A stretch of DNA of 64,000 bases, from positions 124,001 through 188,000 of the forward strand of contig NZ_FXTS01000006.1 in NCBI RefSeq assembly GCF_900182785.1, given 5' to 3'. This document shows positions 51,818 through 60,292 of this stretch, piece after piece (the first letter of the stretch is position 1; each line of letters opens with the position of its first letter). The notes under the pieces are model-generated. The model was not told the origin of the DNA and did not search any database. It was given only the letters and a program-made list of their open reading frames with translations. The position numbers were made by a program, and so were the translations under genes. The stretch comes from Oceanospirillum linum. Its GTDB lineage: Bacteria; Pseudomonadota; Gammaproteobacteria; Pseudomonadales; Halomonadaceae.

Positions 51818-51852
51818 AAAGCCCGCTGATTCTATGAATCAGCGGGCTTTTT
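51818..51852 (+). terminator. Intrinsic terminator of tRNA-Ser
   Basis: AAAGCCCGCTGATTC ... GAATCAGCGGGCTTT, a 15-bp perfect stem with a short loop and a T-run. Confidence 0.93.
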
Positions 51853-51859
51853 CGTTTAA

Positions 51860-52369
51860 ATCCCTGAAGACATTCGTGGCGTTATCGGTACGCGATGGAT
51901 CAAGAAGTCCCTTCGAGGCCTGACATATCTGAAGCAACACGTCAGCTTGTTATTGAATACTCAAAAGAGAGTGCTCTGATCGAGTACACGTGCAGTCTTT
52001 TGCCTGATTCCCCAAAGATACTGAGATCGTTGGTTTGATGCCTGTTTATCTGAAATTGAGAATGATGGGGACATTCCATCTGTGCAAACTCCCGTACCTT
52101 CAATCGGCGCTTTAACAGGATGCCGGATAAACTGGGATTGAAGCCGGATACAGGGGGAGAAACTGTTAAGAAACTTCCACTCATTGAGACATGCGTTCAG
52201 AGCGAATGCCCGTGGCTTTGACATCGCTAAGGAAACAGCTGATTTGATTGGCGGCTGGCGCGATCAGGAGGGTAGAACCTCTGCTGATTCCTATGGACTG
52301 CACTTTGAGATGTTTATCGGTGAGCTGAAAGAGGCTATTGATAGGATTGAGTACAGGGTTGAGTTTTAA
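51860..52369 (+). pseudogene. Decayed tyrosine recombinase (phage-type integrase)
   Basis: Two ends of an integrase are readable with broken middle. Just after the tRNA terminator one frame reads IPEDIRGVIGTRWIKKSLRG, the typical N-terminal text. From about 52108 another reads RRFNRMPDKLGLKPDTGG. One A extra near 52170 shifts it into NFHSLRHAFRANARGF and DLIGGWRDQEG to 52369, i.e. the box with the catalytic H-x-x-R. Stops and an internal deletion make it non-functional. It marks an old insertion at tRNA-Ser(GGA). Confidence 0.8.
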
Positions 52370-52458
52370 GTTTTGAATACTTGGGGTGAGAAATAATAAG
52401 ACCTACTATGTGTCAGAAAGGAGTTTCGGTGGTAGGCCTATATTCGGTATATCTGAGG

Positions 52459-53238
52459 CTAGTTGCTTGTTGGCTCTAGCAATTTACAGGGTTTGTCGAT
52501 GCTGCTGTTGTACTCAACAATCTTATGCCAGTTGAGTTCACCGCTATCGTCAACAAAGTTAATCGCTAGTTGTTTGAGAAGGCGGTTTTTCGTTCTTTTA
52601 TAAGACTCCATATATTGCTGACGATGTTCTAGAGCAAATTTACCAATCGAGTCTGAAATTCTCAGATAGAAATCCTTCTCACCTGACAGTAAGTACCAGA
52701 AGGCCTGTCCTGCATGTTTCTCCGTTTTTGACGCTTTGGCGGCTTTGTTTCTGCCATAGCCATAGCCAATAATAGGGCGGATCTCTTTTCCTAGCTTTCT
52801 TAGGCGAGACTTTAACTCAAGAAATTCAGTTGATTGCCCCTTCGTGCTTTGCGAGTTAAAGATGTTGGTTCCAGACTTAACTGCAATAGCTAGATATGAG
52901 TTTGCAGTTTCGATGGCAAGGTCTGTTCCAGATGCGCTACCGACAGTTACAGATTCCCTTTTTTCGTGATCAACCAAAACAGCATTCTTAGCTGTCCAAA
53001 AGGCTAGCGGCTCAAAGAAATCGTTTCCAAAAAGAGTTTCGTCTGAACTAGATAGGAAGGCATCGAGCATGGCCTCGATTAGCTCAGATGAATCATTTAG
53101 CCCTATAGAACGAAATAGATATGGGTTTTTCTTCAGTAGTCTCTTTAGGTCGATCTCATCAAGTTTGGCAAAGCGTTTCTCGTAAAGAATGTTAAGTAAT
53201 CGACTAATTTCTCGATCCAGTGCATCCTGTTTAATCAT
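52459..53238 (-). CDS. Type II restriction endonuclease (PmeII-like family)
   Basis: 259 residues from the chosen start MIKQDALDREISRLL. It resembles PmeII-type enzymes: KKNPYLFRSIGLNDSSELIEA near the N-terminus, then SASGTDLAIE and IAVKSGTNIFN, which give a D ... (A/V)xK pattern as in PD-(D/E)XK nucleases. It would cut the site its neighbour methylates; the site is unknown. The start overlaps the end of the methyltransferase gene by 8 bases, with GGGAG 5 bases before it. It looks AT-rich compared with neighbours. Confidence 0.75.
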   Translation of the reverse strand: MIKQDALDREISRLLNILYEKRFAKLDEIDLKRLLKKNPYLFRSIGLNDSSELIEAMLDAFLSSSDETLFGNDFFEPLAFWTAKNAVLVDHEKRESVTVGSASGTDLAIETANSYLAIAVKSGTNIFNSQSTKGQSTEFLELKSRLRKLGKEIRPIIGYGYGRNKAAKASKTEKHAGQAFWYLLSGEKDFYLRISDSIGKFALEHRQQYMESYKRTKNRLLKQLAINFVDDSGELNWHKIVEYNSSIDKPCKLLEPTSN

Positions 53239-54397
53239 GTCTGCTCCCTGTTTGGTATTGCTTAAGTTTGTTGTGGACTGATGTCCCTCGCATTCTTTTT
53301 GAATTGACTTTTGAGTTCCCCAGAGCAACCGCTCTTAGCATTTCGCCAATAGCTTTCCCTAATGGAATTGGAACTGCATTACCAATTTGTTTGTAACAGT
53401 TGGCTAGAGATCCTTTGAAAATCCAGTGGTCAGGAAACCCTTGGATGCGCGCATATTCTCTGACTGATAAAGGTCGTAACTCACGAGGATGTCCTAGCAA
53501 TGTTGCTTTTTGAGATGGACTGGTGACAAGTGTTGGTGATGGCTCATTGAAGCTGAGCCGTCTAAAAAAGCCTACCTTGCCGCCCCCTGATTTGTATGCA
53601 CCTCCCATAGCTTCTTCAACTAAATTCTGAGGGAGAGATTTCCAGTTCCCGCCTTCAGGAACTAATTTGAGGTACTTGAGAATTTTTTCGGATAACTTCC
53701 CACTTGGGCCAGGATCTTTAAGGCCTGCCAGTGCATCACCTAATGTTTTCCAACGCATTGCCGGATTTTGGTGGAAGTGAAAGTGGGTAGGCATTGGAAG
53801 ATAAACTGGTTCGTTGTCTCTGCTGCCGATAATAATAAGTCTTTCTCGAAATTGAGGGGTTCCATAATGCACTGCATCTACAACGTCATGGACAGTGTGA
53901 TAACCAATACGTCTGAATTCATCTAGAATGACTTCTAGAAGGGGGCGTTCAAACACAGTTCCATTATCCACCATCATTGAAGCCAAGCCTTTTACATTTT
54001 CCATGACGAAAAAGCGAGGTCGAACAGAGTTCACTACATGTACAAATTGCTGATATAGCTGTCCTCTTTCATCCTGCTCTCCCCTGCGTCTGCCTGCCGT
54101 AGAGTATGCTTGACAAGGAGGGCCACCAACAACGGCAAAGACATCTTCTTGTCGAACTTTGGCCTCTTCTAGAAGGAAGTTGCACGATGGGTCTTGTTCA
54201 ATGAGTTCCCGAATGTCGCCTTCGATTGCTTTGTGATTGTTAGCCCGAATAGTTTCGATGCACCACTTATCGAAATCCTGAGAAACGGCAACATGTAGGC
54301 CAGCTTGCTCCATGCCAATATCAAGTCCCATTCCTCCTGAGAACAGAGAAATTACAGGATATGCTGGTGTGTTCGATAGAGACCTTACATTTTGCAT
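53231..54397 (-). CDS. DNA (cytosine-5)-methyltransferase of a type II R-M system
   Basis: 388 residues. Motif I SLFSGGMGLDIGMEQAG binds SAM, motif IV GGPPCQAYS carries the catalytic Cys, motif VI is ENV (VMENVKGLA), motif VIII is in RERLIIIG, and motif X is IGNAVPIPLG. A variable target-recognition region lies between VIII and IX (about 190-290). Protects host DNA from the endonuclease encoded next to it. It is expected to be expressed first on entry into a new host. Confidence 0.93.
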   Translation of the reverse strand: MQNVRSLSNTPAYPVISLFSGGMGLDIGMEQAGLHVAVSQDFDKWCIETIRANNHKAIEGDIRELIEQDPSCNFLLEEAKVRQEDVFAVVGGPPCQAYSTAGRRRGEQDERGQLYQQFVHVVNSVRPRFFVMENVKGLASMMVDNGTVFERPLLEVILDEFRRIGYHTVHDVVDAVHYGTPQFRERLIIIGSRDNEPVYLPMPTHFHFHQNPAMRWKTLGDALAGLKDPGPSGKLSEKILKYLKLVPEGGNWKSLPQNLVEEAMGGAYKSGGGKVGFFRRLSFNEPSPTLVTSPSQKATLLGHPRELRPLSVREYARIQGFPDHWIFKGSLANCYKQIGNAVPIPLGKAIGEMLRAVALGNSKVNSKRMRGTSVHNKLKQYQTGSRHD

Positions 54398-54908
54398 TGG
54401 TTTAGACTTCTAACTTCAAGTGTTAAGTCAGCTTACGCTGGAGAGGAGGCTGCTTTCAAAAGGATTGGAATTCTAAAGCGTTTGGAGCCATCTGTCATAA
54501 TTATCAGCTCAAATTTTCACCACAAATTTTCGAAACCCTGTATAACGCATATTCGCCAGCTGATTCCCCCGTTACCCCGTCTTAACAGCTCTCAAAAGAA
54601 ACAGGCGGCTTACCCTCTCTAGTTACCTTACTCTCATTCATCCTGTTGCTGACTCATGCTTTCTTAGCAGATCCCCTCAAGCGAACTACCATGGCTTATA
54701 TGCTTAGTTAACGGCAAAGTCATAATCAGCTGCTAAGCTTTATAAGAGCTTTGGTTTGTGACGTCTTCTTTTAGATATAGTTAATATATCTTGCCTCCAT
54801 CATGTAACGTTAAGTATCTTGGTGGTATGGACTACAAACCTGACTGCGCTAAATGTGATTCTGACTCTGCGTAGTAAATAACCCTGATCGTTAATGAGAT
54901 GCCTATCT
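54398..54908. other. Intergenic edge between the R-M island and the second MCP
   Basis: About 510 bases with no credible gene. It holds the R-M promoter on its left and the MCP promoter on its right. I looked for a second copy of the tRNA-Ser 3' end that would mark the other island border and did not see one here. Confidence 0.3.
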
Positions 54909-57020
54909 ATGAAAACATGGTCGTTACGAAATAAACTACTTTTGTTCTCTTTACTACTGCTTGCACTGGCTTTAGGTGGGCTGTCATGGGTTGCCAGTAA
55001 TGCTATGAAGCATACATCTGATGAAGTTATCAGCCAGATTTCAGTATCCAGCCGGGATCGGGTTTTCAGCATTCTCAGGCAGGCTTCATACCGTGTCAGT
55101 ACTGAGGTCAGCAGCTATATGAATCGGGCTTTTGATACGCCGGTTACAATGAATCGAATTATTAGCGCGGGTCTGGATGATCCCGACAAGCGGATGAGCC
55201 GTGATGAGGTTAAGGTCATGGTGCGTCAGGCTCTCGAGGCGAATCCTCTGGTCAGTTCTGCCTATATTCAGTTTGAGAAAAATGGTTATGGCGATGAAGA
55301 TGCGCTAATGGTTGGAACGGGCGATCATACAACCGTGATTGGAACACTGGAGACCTATTGGGTACGTGAAGCCGGTTCGTTGACGCACTACGTAACGGAT
55401 GATCCTCAATCCAAGTATTCGGAGACACCTAACGATCTGGGCGACCGGGAGTCTGAATGGTATTTGTGCAGTTACGAAACCAGTAAACCCTGCATTGTAG
55501 AGCCTTATCTTTATGAAATAGAGCCCGGCAATGAAGTTCTGATGACAAGTTTGGTAACACCTCTGGTACGTAAAGGGCAGTTTGTCGGGGTTGCCGGTTC
55601 AGACATCAACTTGCCCGTGCTGCAAAAACTGATGAAAGAGATGTCTTCAAAACTGTTTGGCGGGCAGGCTCAGCTGCATCTGATTACATCTAAAGGCCGC
55701 ATTGTAGCCAGTAGCCAGTATACGGACAAACTATCCCGTCCGCTTACGGAAGCCAGTCAGGTGTTTTCTGATGCGATTCAGGGCAAAAATGGTGAAATTT
55801 TCAAACATAATGAGCTGTTAATTGCAGATCAGCCTGTGCAGATTGAAGCCCCGAACACTCGGTGGCGCCTGATACTGACTGTGCCTGAGTCAGTGGCTTT
55901 TGCTGGCGTTAACCAGCTTAAAGCAGATCTGCAGGAAGATGTACGTAATACCCAGGGAACCCTGCTGGTGTTCTCATTGGTTATTATTGGCTTAGCCGTA
56001 GCAGCCATTATTATTTTTGTTGGTACGATTACGCGCCCTTTAAATCAGATGCGTGAGCGTGTTTTTAACCTCAGTAGTGCTGATGGTGATCTGACGCAGA
56101 CGCTTAAGGTTGAAAATCATCGGGAATTGATTGAAATAGGTCAGGGAATTAACCAGTTTATTGCTAAGCTGCGGGATATGATTCTTGCGCTACAGGAGCA
56201 AAGCTTACAGGTGCAGAAACAAACAAACCTGCTGAGCGAAGCAACGACCATTACCTCAGAGACCATCGCCCGGCAAACCGCTGAAACGGATAGTGTGGCC
56301 ACTGCAATGGGAGAGATGGCTTCAACCAGTGCTGAAGTTGCGCGCCTTGCTTCCACCAGTGCGGAAGGAACTCAGGTTTCAGAGAAAATTCTGCAAAATA
56401 CTCAGGCAAGCTTTGATCACAGTGTGGAGCAGGTGCAGACTATTGCTCAGGCTATGGCAGAGAACAGTAAGCGTATCGCTAAAGTATCAGCCCGTAGTGA
56501 TGATATTAACCAGATTGTGAAGACGATCTCGGATATTGCTGAGCAGACAAATTTATTGGCCCTGAATGCGGCGATCGAAGCTGCCCGTGCCGGAGACCAG
56601 GGACGTGGCTTTGCTGTTGTAGCTGATGAGGTACGTACGCTTGCTGCTAATACCCAGAAGTCTACAGAAGAGATTAATGAGCTGGTGAAACGCTTACAAA
56701 GCAACGTTGGTGAAGCGGTAGAGCAGATTGAAGCAAATAAGAGCCGCTCAGAAGAGACGACCCAAAGTATTGCAGATAGTGTTGATAGCCTGAAAGAGCT
56801 GGCTACTCAGGTTAATCTCATTGCTGATAATACGGTACAGGTGGCGTCGGCAGCTGAAGAGCAAAGCCAGGTGAATCATGAAATCAGCCGGAGTGTTGTC
56901 GGCATAGGTGACACTGCGAAGGAGCTGAACGATCAGGCCCATACGATTGATGGTGTCCGTCAGGAACTGACACAGGTTGTTGGGTTGCTGGATGAGCAGC
57001 TGAGTCGCCTTAAAGTGTAG
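54909..57020 (+). CDS. Methyl-accepting chemotaxis protein with double-Cache sensor
   Basis: 703 residues from MKTWSLRNK. N-terminal helix at about 11-30, periplasmic dCache domain at about 32-345 (distal part GVAGSDINLPVLQ), second helix at about 352-375, HAMP, then the signalling hairpin (EQTNLLALNAAIEAARAG; GRGFAVVADEVRTL). C-terminus ends LSRLKV, no CheR tether. The dCache amino-acid motif (R-x-W-Y) is not evident, so an amino-acid ligand is not supported. The start at 54909 is chosen because it begins the signal anchor; 54894 is possible. Confidence 0.92.
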   Translation: MKTWSLRNKLLLFSLLLLALALGGLSWVASNAMKHTSDEVISQISVSSRDRVFSILRQASYRVSTEVSSYMNRAFDTPVTMNRIISAGLDDPDKRMSRDEVKVMVRQALEANPLVSSAYIQFEKNGYGDEDALMVGTGDHTTVIGTLETYWVREAGSLTHYVTDDPQSKYSETPNDLGDRESEWYLCSYETSKPCIVEPYLYEIEPGNEVLMTSLVTPLVRKGQFVGVAGSDINLPVLQKLMKEMSSKLFGGQAQLHLITSKGRIVASSQYTDKLSRPLTEASQVFSDAIQGKNGEIFKHNELLIADQPVQIEAPNTRWRLILTVPESVAFAGVNQLKADLQEDVRNTQGTLLVFSLVIIGLAVAAIIIFVGTITRPLNQMRERVFNLSSADGDLTQTLKVENHRELIEIGQGINQFIAKLRDMILALQEQSLQVQKQTNLLSEATTITSETIARQTAETDSVATAMGEMASTSAEVARLASTSAEGTQVSEKILQNTQASFDHSVEQVQTIAQAMAENSKRIAKVSARSDDINQIVKTISDIAEQTNLLALNAAIEAARAGDQGRGFAVVADEVRTLAANTQKSTEEINELVKRLQSNVGEAVEQIEANKSRSEETTQSIADSVDSLKELATQVNLIADNTVQVASAAEEQSQVNHEISRSVVGIGDTAKELNDQAHTIDGVRQELTQVVGLLDEQLSRLKV

Positions 57021-57082
57021 TACTTCCCTGCCGGGACATGCGCCCTGAAATAGCGCTGTTTGGTAATCTGTGTTTAAAAGGG

Positions 57083-57119
57083 CCCTCAATAGCTGACTAA
57101 TCAGCTTTGGGGGTTTTTT
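57083..57119 (+). terminator. Intrinsic terminator after the second MCP
   Basis: CCCTCAA-AGCTGA ... TCAGCT-TTGGGGG stem, then TTTTTT. The stem is interrupted by one base. Confidence 0.8.
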
Positions 57120-57148
57120 GTGGCTGCTCTTGCATACTGAGATTGCTG

Positions 57149-58639
57149 TTACCGGTAGCTAAAGGGGCTCTGCAGCACAGTCAGCAGCTCATTGATACGT
57201 GTCATATCGCCCTTCTCAGCCTGCTCAATCGCTGCCTGAGCCATATGATTTCTGAGCAGGTAAACCGGGTTTGCCGTTTGCATTTTAGCCAGGCGCTCTG
57301 TTTCTGGTTGATGGTCTTCTGTGACTCTCTGATGGTATTGCCTCAGCCAAAGCTCAAAAGCTGATGGATAGGTACAGGTCGTAGCCAGCTTATCCTGTTG
57401 CTCGCTAACCGGTGTCTCACTAAGCAAGCGAAAAAACAGGGTTATATCGGTTTTCTGAGCTTCCAGCAGACGCCAGAGATCCTCGATCAACTGGCTGTCC
57501 CTGGTATCCTTTAGTTGCTGTGCAGAGGCTTGCTGATCGACCGACGGTTGCTCATACGCCTGCAGGCCTAAACGCTTGCGCATCAGCATCAGGTATTCCT
57601 GCTGATAGAGTTTTGAGAAGCGCCGCAATTCATTTTCCAGTAATGATTGAGCCGTTTTTTTATCATCGGATACCATGGGCATAAAACACTGGGCTAAACA
57701 GAGCAGGTTCCACTGCATGGCATCCGGCTGGCGCTTAAAAGCAAAGCGTCCCTGATGGTCAGAGTGATTGCTTACCAGACCAGCTTTATAAGTATCCATA
57801 AACTGAAAGGGGCCGTAGTCGAATGTTTCACCGATAATTGACATGTTGTCGGTGTTCATGACGCCATGTACAAAGCCATAGGCCTGCCAGTGGGCGACCA
57901 GGGTAGCGTTACGGAGAATCACCTCCCGAATCAGAGTAAGCGGTGGGTTATCGGCTTCGGCTGACTTGGGAAAATAACGATGGATCACGTAGTTGGTCAG
58001 CTGAGTGAGTTCGTCGAATCTACGGTTGTGGTAAAGGTGTTCAAAGTGACCGAATCGGATATGGCAGGGTGTCACCCGCAGTAGTGTTGCGCAGGGCTCC
58101 GGAAAGCCTTCCCGTAATATGGTATCCGTTGAACCCGCAATACAGAGTGCTTCAGTGGTTGGAATACCCAAACCTGCCATGGCCGCACTGGCCAGATACT
58201 CCCGAATACTGGATCGTAAAACAGCTCGACCATCCCCAAACCGGGAGTAAGCCGTTTTACCTGCGCCTTTCAGATGAATATCCCTCAGTATACCATCGGG
58301 CCCGAGATGCTCACCGAGCAGCAGACCTCGGCCATCCCCCAGTTGTGGATTGTAAACCCCAAACTGGTGCCCTGCGTATTTCATTGCCAAAGGCTCGCTG
58401 CCGTTGAACAGTCTCTGACCACTGGCAAACTCTGCCAGTTCCTGAAGATTAAGAGAGTTCAGATCCAGTCCCAGTTTTTGTGCCACATCGTGGTTGACGC
58501 TGGCGACCCAGGGATTATTGAGTGGCGATGGTGTCAGGGACTGATAGTGATGTGCTGGCAATTGCCGGTAATGGCTGGTCAGCTGCAGCTGATTCAGAGG
58601 GGTGAGGGTGACCGGCTGAGAGTTTGCGGGAGTACTCAA
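57149..58639 (-). CDS. selO: Protein adenylyltransferase SelO (UPF0061)
   Basis: Pseudokinase-fold AMP-transferase that AMPylates Ser/Thr/Tyr of redox proteins. It has 496 residues. Family text is HQFGVYNPQLGDGRGLLLGE (nucleotide loop), SRFGDGRAVLRSSIREYL, GVMNTDNMSIIGETFDYGP (metal and catalytic Asp loop). The bacterial form lacks the selenocysteine of eukaryotes. The start is TTG at 58639; this extends the N-terminus by about 20 residues relative to E. coli YdiU and may be too long. Confidence 0.93.
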   Translation of the reverse strand: MSTPANSQPVTLTPLNQLQLTSHYRQLPAHHYQSLTPSPLNNPWVASVNHDVAQKLGLDLNSLNLQELAEFASGQRLFNGSEPLAMKYAGHQFGVYNPQLGDGRGLLLGEHLGPDGILRDIHLKGAGKTAYSRFGDGRAVLRSSIREYLASAAMAGLGIPTTEALCIAGSTDTILREGFPEPCATLLRVTPCHIRFGHFEHLYHNRRFDELTQLTNYVIHRYFPKSAEADNPPLTLIREVILRNATLVAHWQAYGFVHGVMNTDNMSIIGETFDYGPFQFMDTYKAGLVSNHSDHQGRFAFKRQPDAMQWNLLCLAQCFMPMVSDDKKTAQSLLENELRRFSKLYQQEYLMLMRKRLGLQAYEQPSVDQQASAQQLKDTRDSQLIEDLWRLLEAQKTDITLFFRLLSETPVSEQQDKLATTCTYPSAFELWLRQYHQRVTEDHQPETERLAKMQTANPVYLLRNHMAQAAIEQAEKGDMTRINELLTVLQSPFSYR

Positions 58640-58800
58640 AATGCTGCTCTCTCTGAATGGGCTGAGTCTATATCATAGTTTTTTAGTCGGAATTGTCTAT
58701 CCAAAGGACTTACAGGTCGCCTCAGTTAAAAAATACCTCTTAAAGCCTATACCCGTTGCCTGGTTTTTAGGCCTATAATCGATGTCCTAAAATTTGCCGC

Positions 58801-58880
58801 ACTGCATCATAGACCGCTGATGAGCCTGTCTTTCAGACACTTTATTCAGAGTGCGTGCAATCAGCGGTCATGACTGCAGC
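58801..58880 (+). ncRNA. Structured RNA-like leader upstream of nhaD
   Basis: A near-perfect stem joins 58802-58821 with 58860-58879: 10 perfect pairs (GACCGCTGAT/ATCAGCGGTC), a one-base bulge, four more pairs, another bulge and five more. The enclosed 38 bases hold a second hairpin TGTCT-TTC-AGACA (58827-58839). It lies 33 bases before the nhaD start and just past a TATAAT at 58774-58779, so it would be in the 5' leader. It is not a terminator (no T-run). A cis-regulatory RNA responding to Na+ or pH is possible; not a motif I can name. Confidence 0.45.
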
Positions 58881-58912
58881 TAATAAAAAGATAACAATCA
58901 AGAAGGCCCCCA

Positions 58913-60163
58913 ATGACCGAACTGCTGCATACGATCCTGCTGGCGCTGGCTTTTCTGGCGCTACTAGGTGTTGTTTTTGAAGAAGTAATTCATATCAATA
59001 AAGCTAAGGTAACGCTGTTTCTGGGCACCGTTTCCTGGTTATTGATGTTTATCTTCCCCGAGAGTGATGCGGGGCTTGCCCGCATTGAAGAAGGGTTATC
59101 TGAGAGCATATCTGAGATTGCCGAGCTCTGGCTGTTTCTGGTTGCTGCGATGACCTTTGTTGCCTACCTAAACAAAAAAGGGCTGATTCAAAACCTGATC
59201 TATCTGTTTTTACCCTCGCGTATCTCGGAAAAGATGCTGCTGGTACTCACTGGCCTGTTCTGTTTTATCTTCTCCTCCATTGCCGATAACATCACGGCTA
59301 CCCTGGTATCTGCTGCGTTGATACTCTCCCTTAATCTTGAGGCGAAAAAGACCCTGCGTTTTGCGGCACTGGTGGTCTTTGCGGTGAACTCCGGTGGTGT
59401 GGCACTGATTACCGGTGACGTAACCACTCTGATGATTTTCCTCTCCGGCCATGTCGGTGTGTTGCAGCTACTTTACCTGTCACTGCCTGCACTGCTGGGG
59501 GTGGTCGCACTGACCCTGATGCTCTCTTTCGGTCTTAAAGGGAATGTTGTCATTGAGAAGCGGATGACGCCAATCCGTAAAGTCGATCTGATTATTGCCG
59601 TCGTGTTCCTAAGCACCATTTTGCTGACGATCGCCTTCAATGCCTTGTTTCATATTCCGCCAATGCTGACCTTCCTGGCAGGCATGTCACTGATGTTTCT
59701 GGTGGCGCGCTTTTTTGAAGATGACGATGAAGACCCGATTATGGATTACATTCGGGTGATTGAGTTTGAAACGCTGCTTTTCTTCTTAGGGATTTTGCTA
59801 CTGGTGGGAATGCTGAAAGAGATCGGTGTCCTGGAATCCTTAGTGAGTCTCTACGAACTGATGCCTCCGGTGTTGGCGAACTATATGATGGGCGTCTTAT
59901 CGGCAGGTATTGATAACGTACCGTTAACGGCGGCTGTGCTGAAGTCCGGTATCGATATGACCACCCAGGAATGGATGGGGCTGACTTACGCTGTTGGTGT
60001 CGGTGGCTCTTTGCTGGTCATTGGTTCTGCTGCTGGTATCGTCATGATGAGCAAAATTGGCGCGCTGACCTTTGGTCGTTATGTACGCTTTATTTTGCCT
60101 CTGCTGGTCGCTTATACCATCGGTTATGCCGGAGCCTGGGTGCTGGGTCACTGGATGTTCTGA
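58913..60163 (+). CDS. nhaD: Na+/H+ antiporter NhaD
   Basis: Inner-membrane antiporter, IT superfamily, 416 residues with about 12 helices. Conserved NhaD motifs are FEEVIHINKAKVTLFLG near the start, SSIADNITATLVSAALI, SGGVALITGDVTTLMIF and GIDNVPLTAAVLKSG. It extrudes Na+ in saline, alkaline conditions. AAGAAGG precedes the ATG. Confidence 0.95.
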   Translation: MTELLHTILLALAFLALLGVVFEEVIHINKAKVTLFLGTVSWLLMFIFPESDAGLARIEEGLSESISEIAELWLFLVAAMTFVAYLNKKGLIQNLIYLFLPSRISEKMLLVLTGLFCFIFSSIADNITATLVSAALILSLNLEAKKTLRFAALVVFAVNSGGVALITGDVTTLMIFLSGHVGVLQLLYLSLPALLGVVALTLMLSFGLKGNVVIEKRMTPIRKVDLIIAVVFLSTILLTIAFNALFHIPPMLTFLAGMSLMFLVARFFEDDDEDPIMDYIRVIEFETLLFFLGILLLVGMLKEIGVLESLVSLYELMPPVLANYMMGVLSAGIDNVPLTAAVLKSGIDMTTQEWMGLTYAVGVGGSLLVIGSAAGIVMMSKIGALTFGRYVRFILPLLVAYTIGYAGAWVLGHWMF

Positions 60164-60292
60164 TCCTGAACAGCCGTTGATAGCTTATACCCAAATACCA
60201 TAAGACAGGCTGGCTATGCTGGCTTGTCTGCTTTCTGTCATACTAACTGAAACACCCTTTTTACTCCGACAGCTGAATGGCAGGAGCTATCT

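Noticed and set aside
54398..54893. Duplicate of the tRNA-Ser 3' end as attachment-site repeat
   Set aside because: I scanned the right edge of the island by eye and saw only weak, short matches.
54909..57020. Amino-acid-binding dCache motif in the second MCP
   Set aside because: The R-x-W-Y core of the dCache amino-acid motif is not present at the expected place (RESEWY instead).
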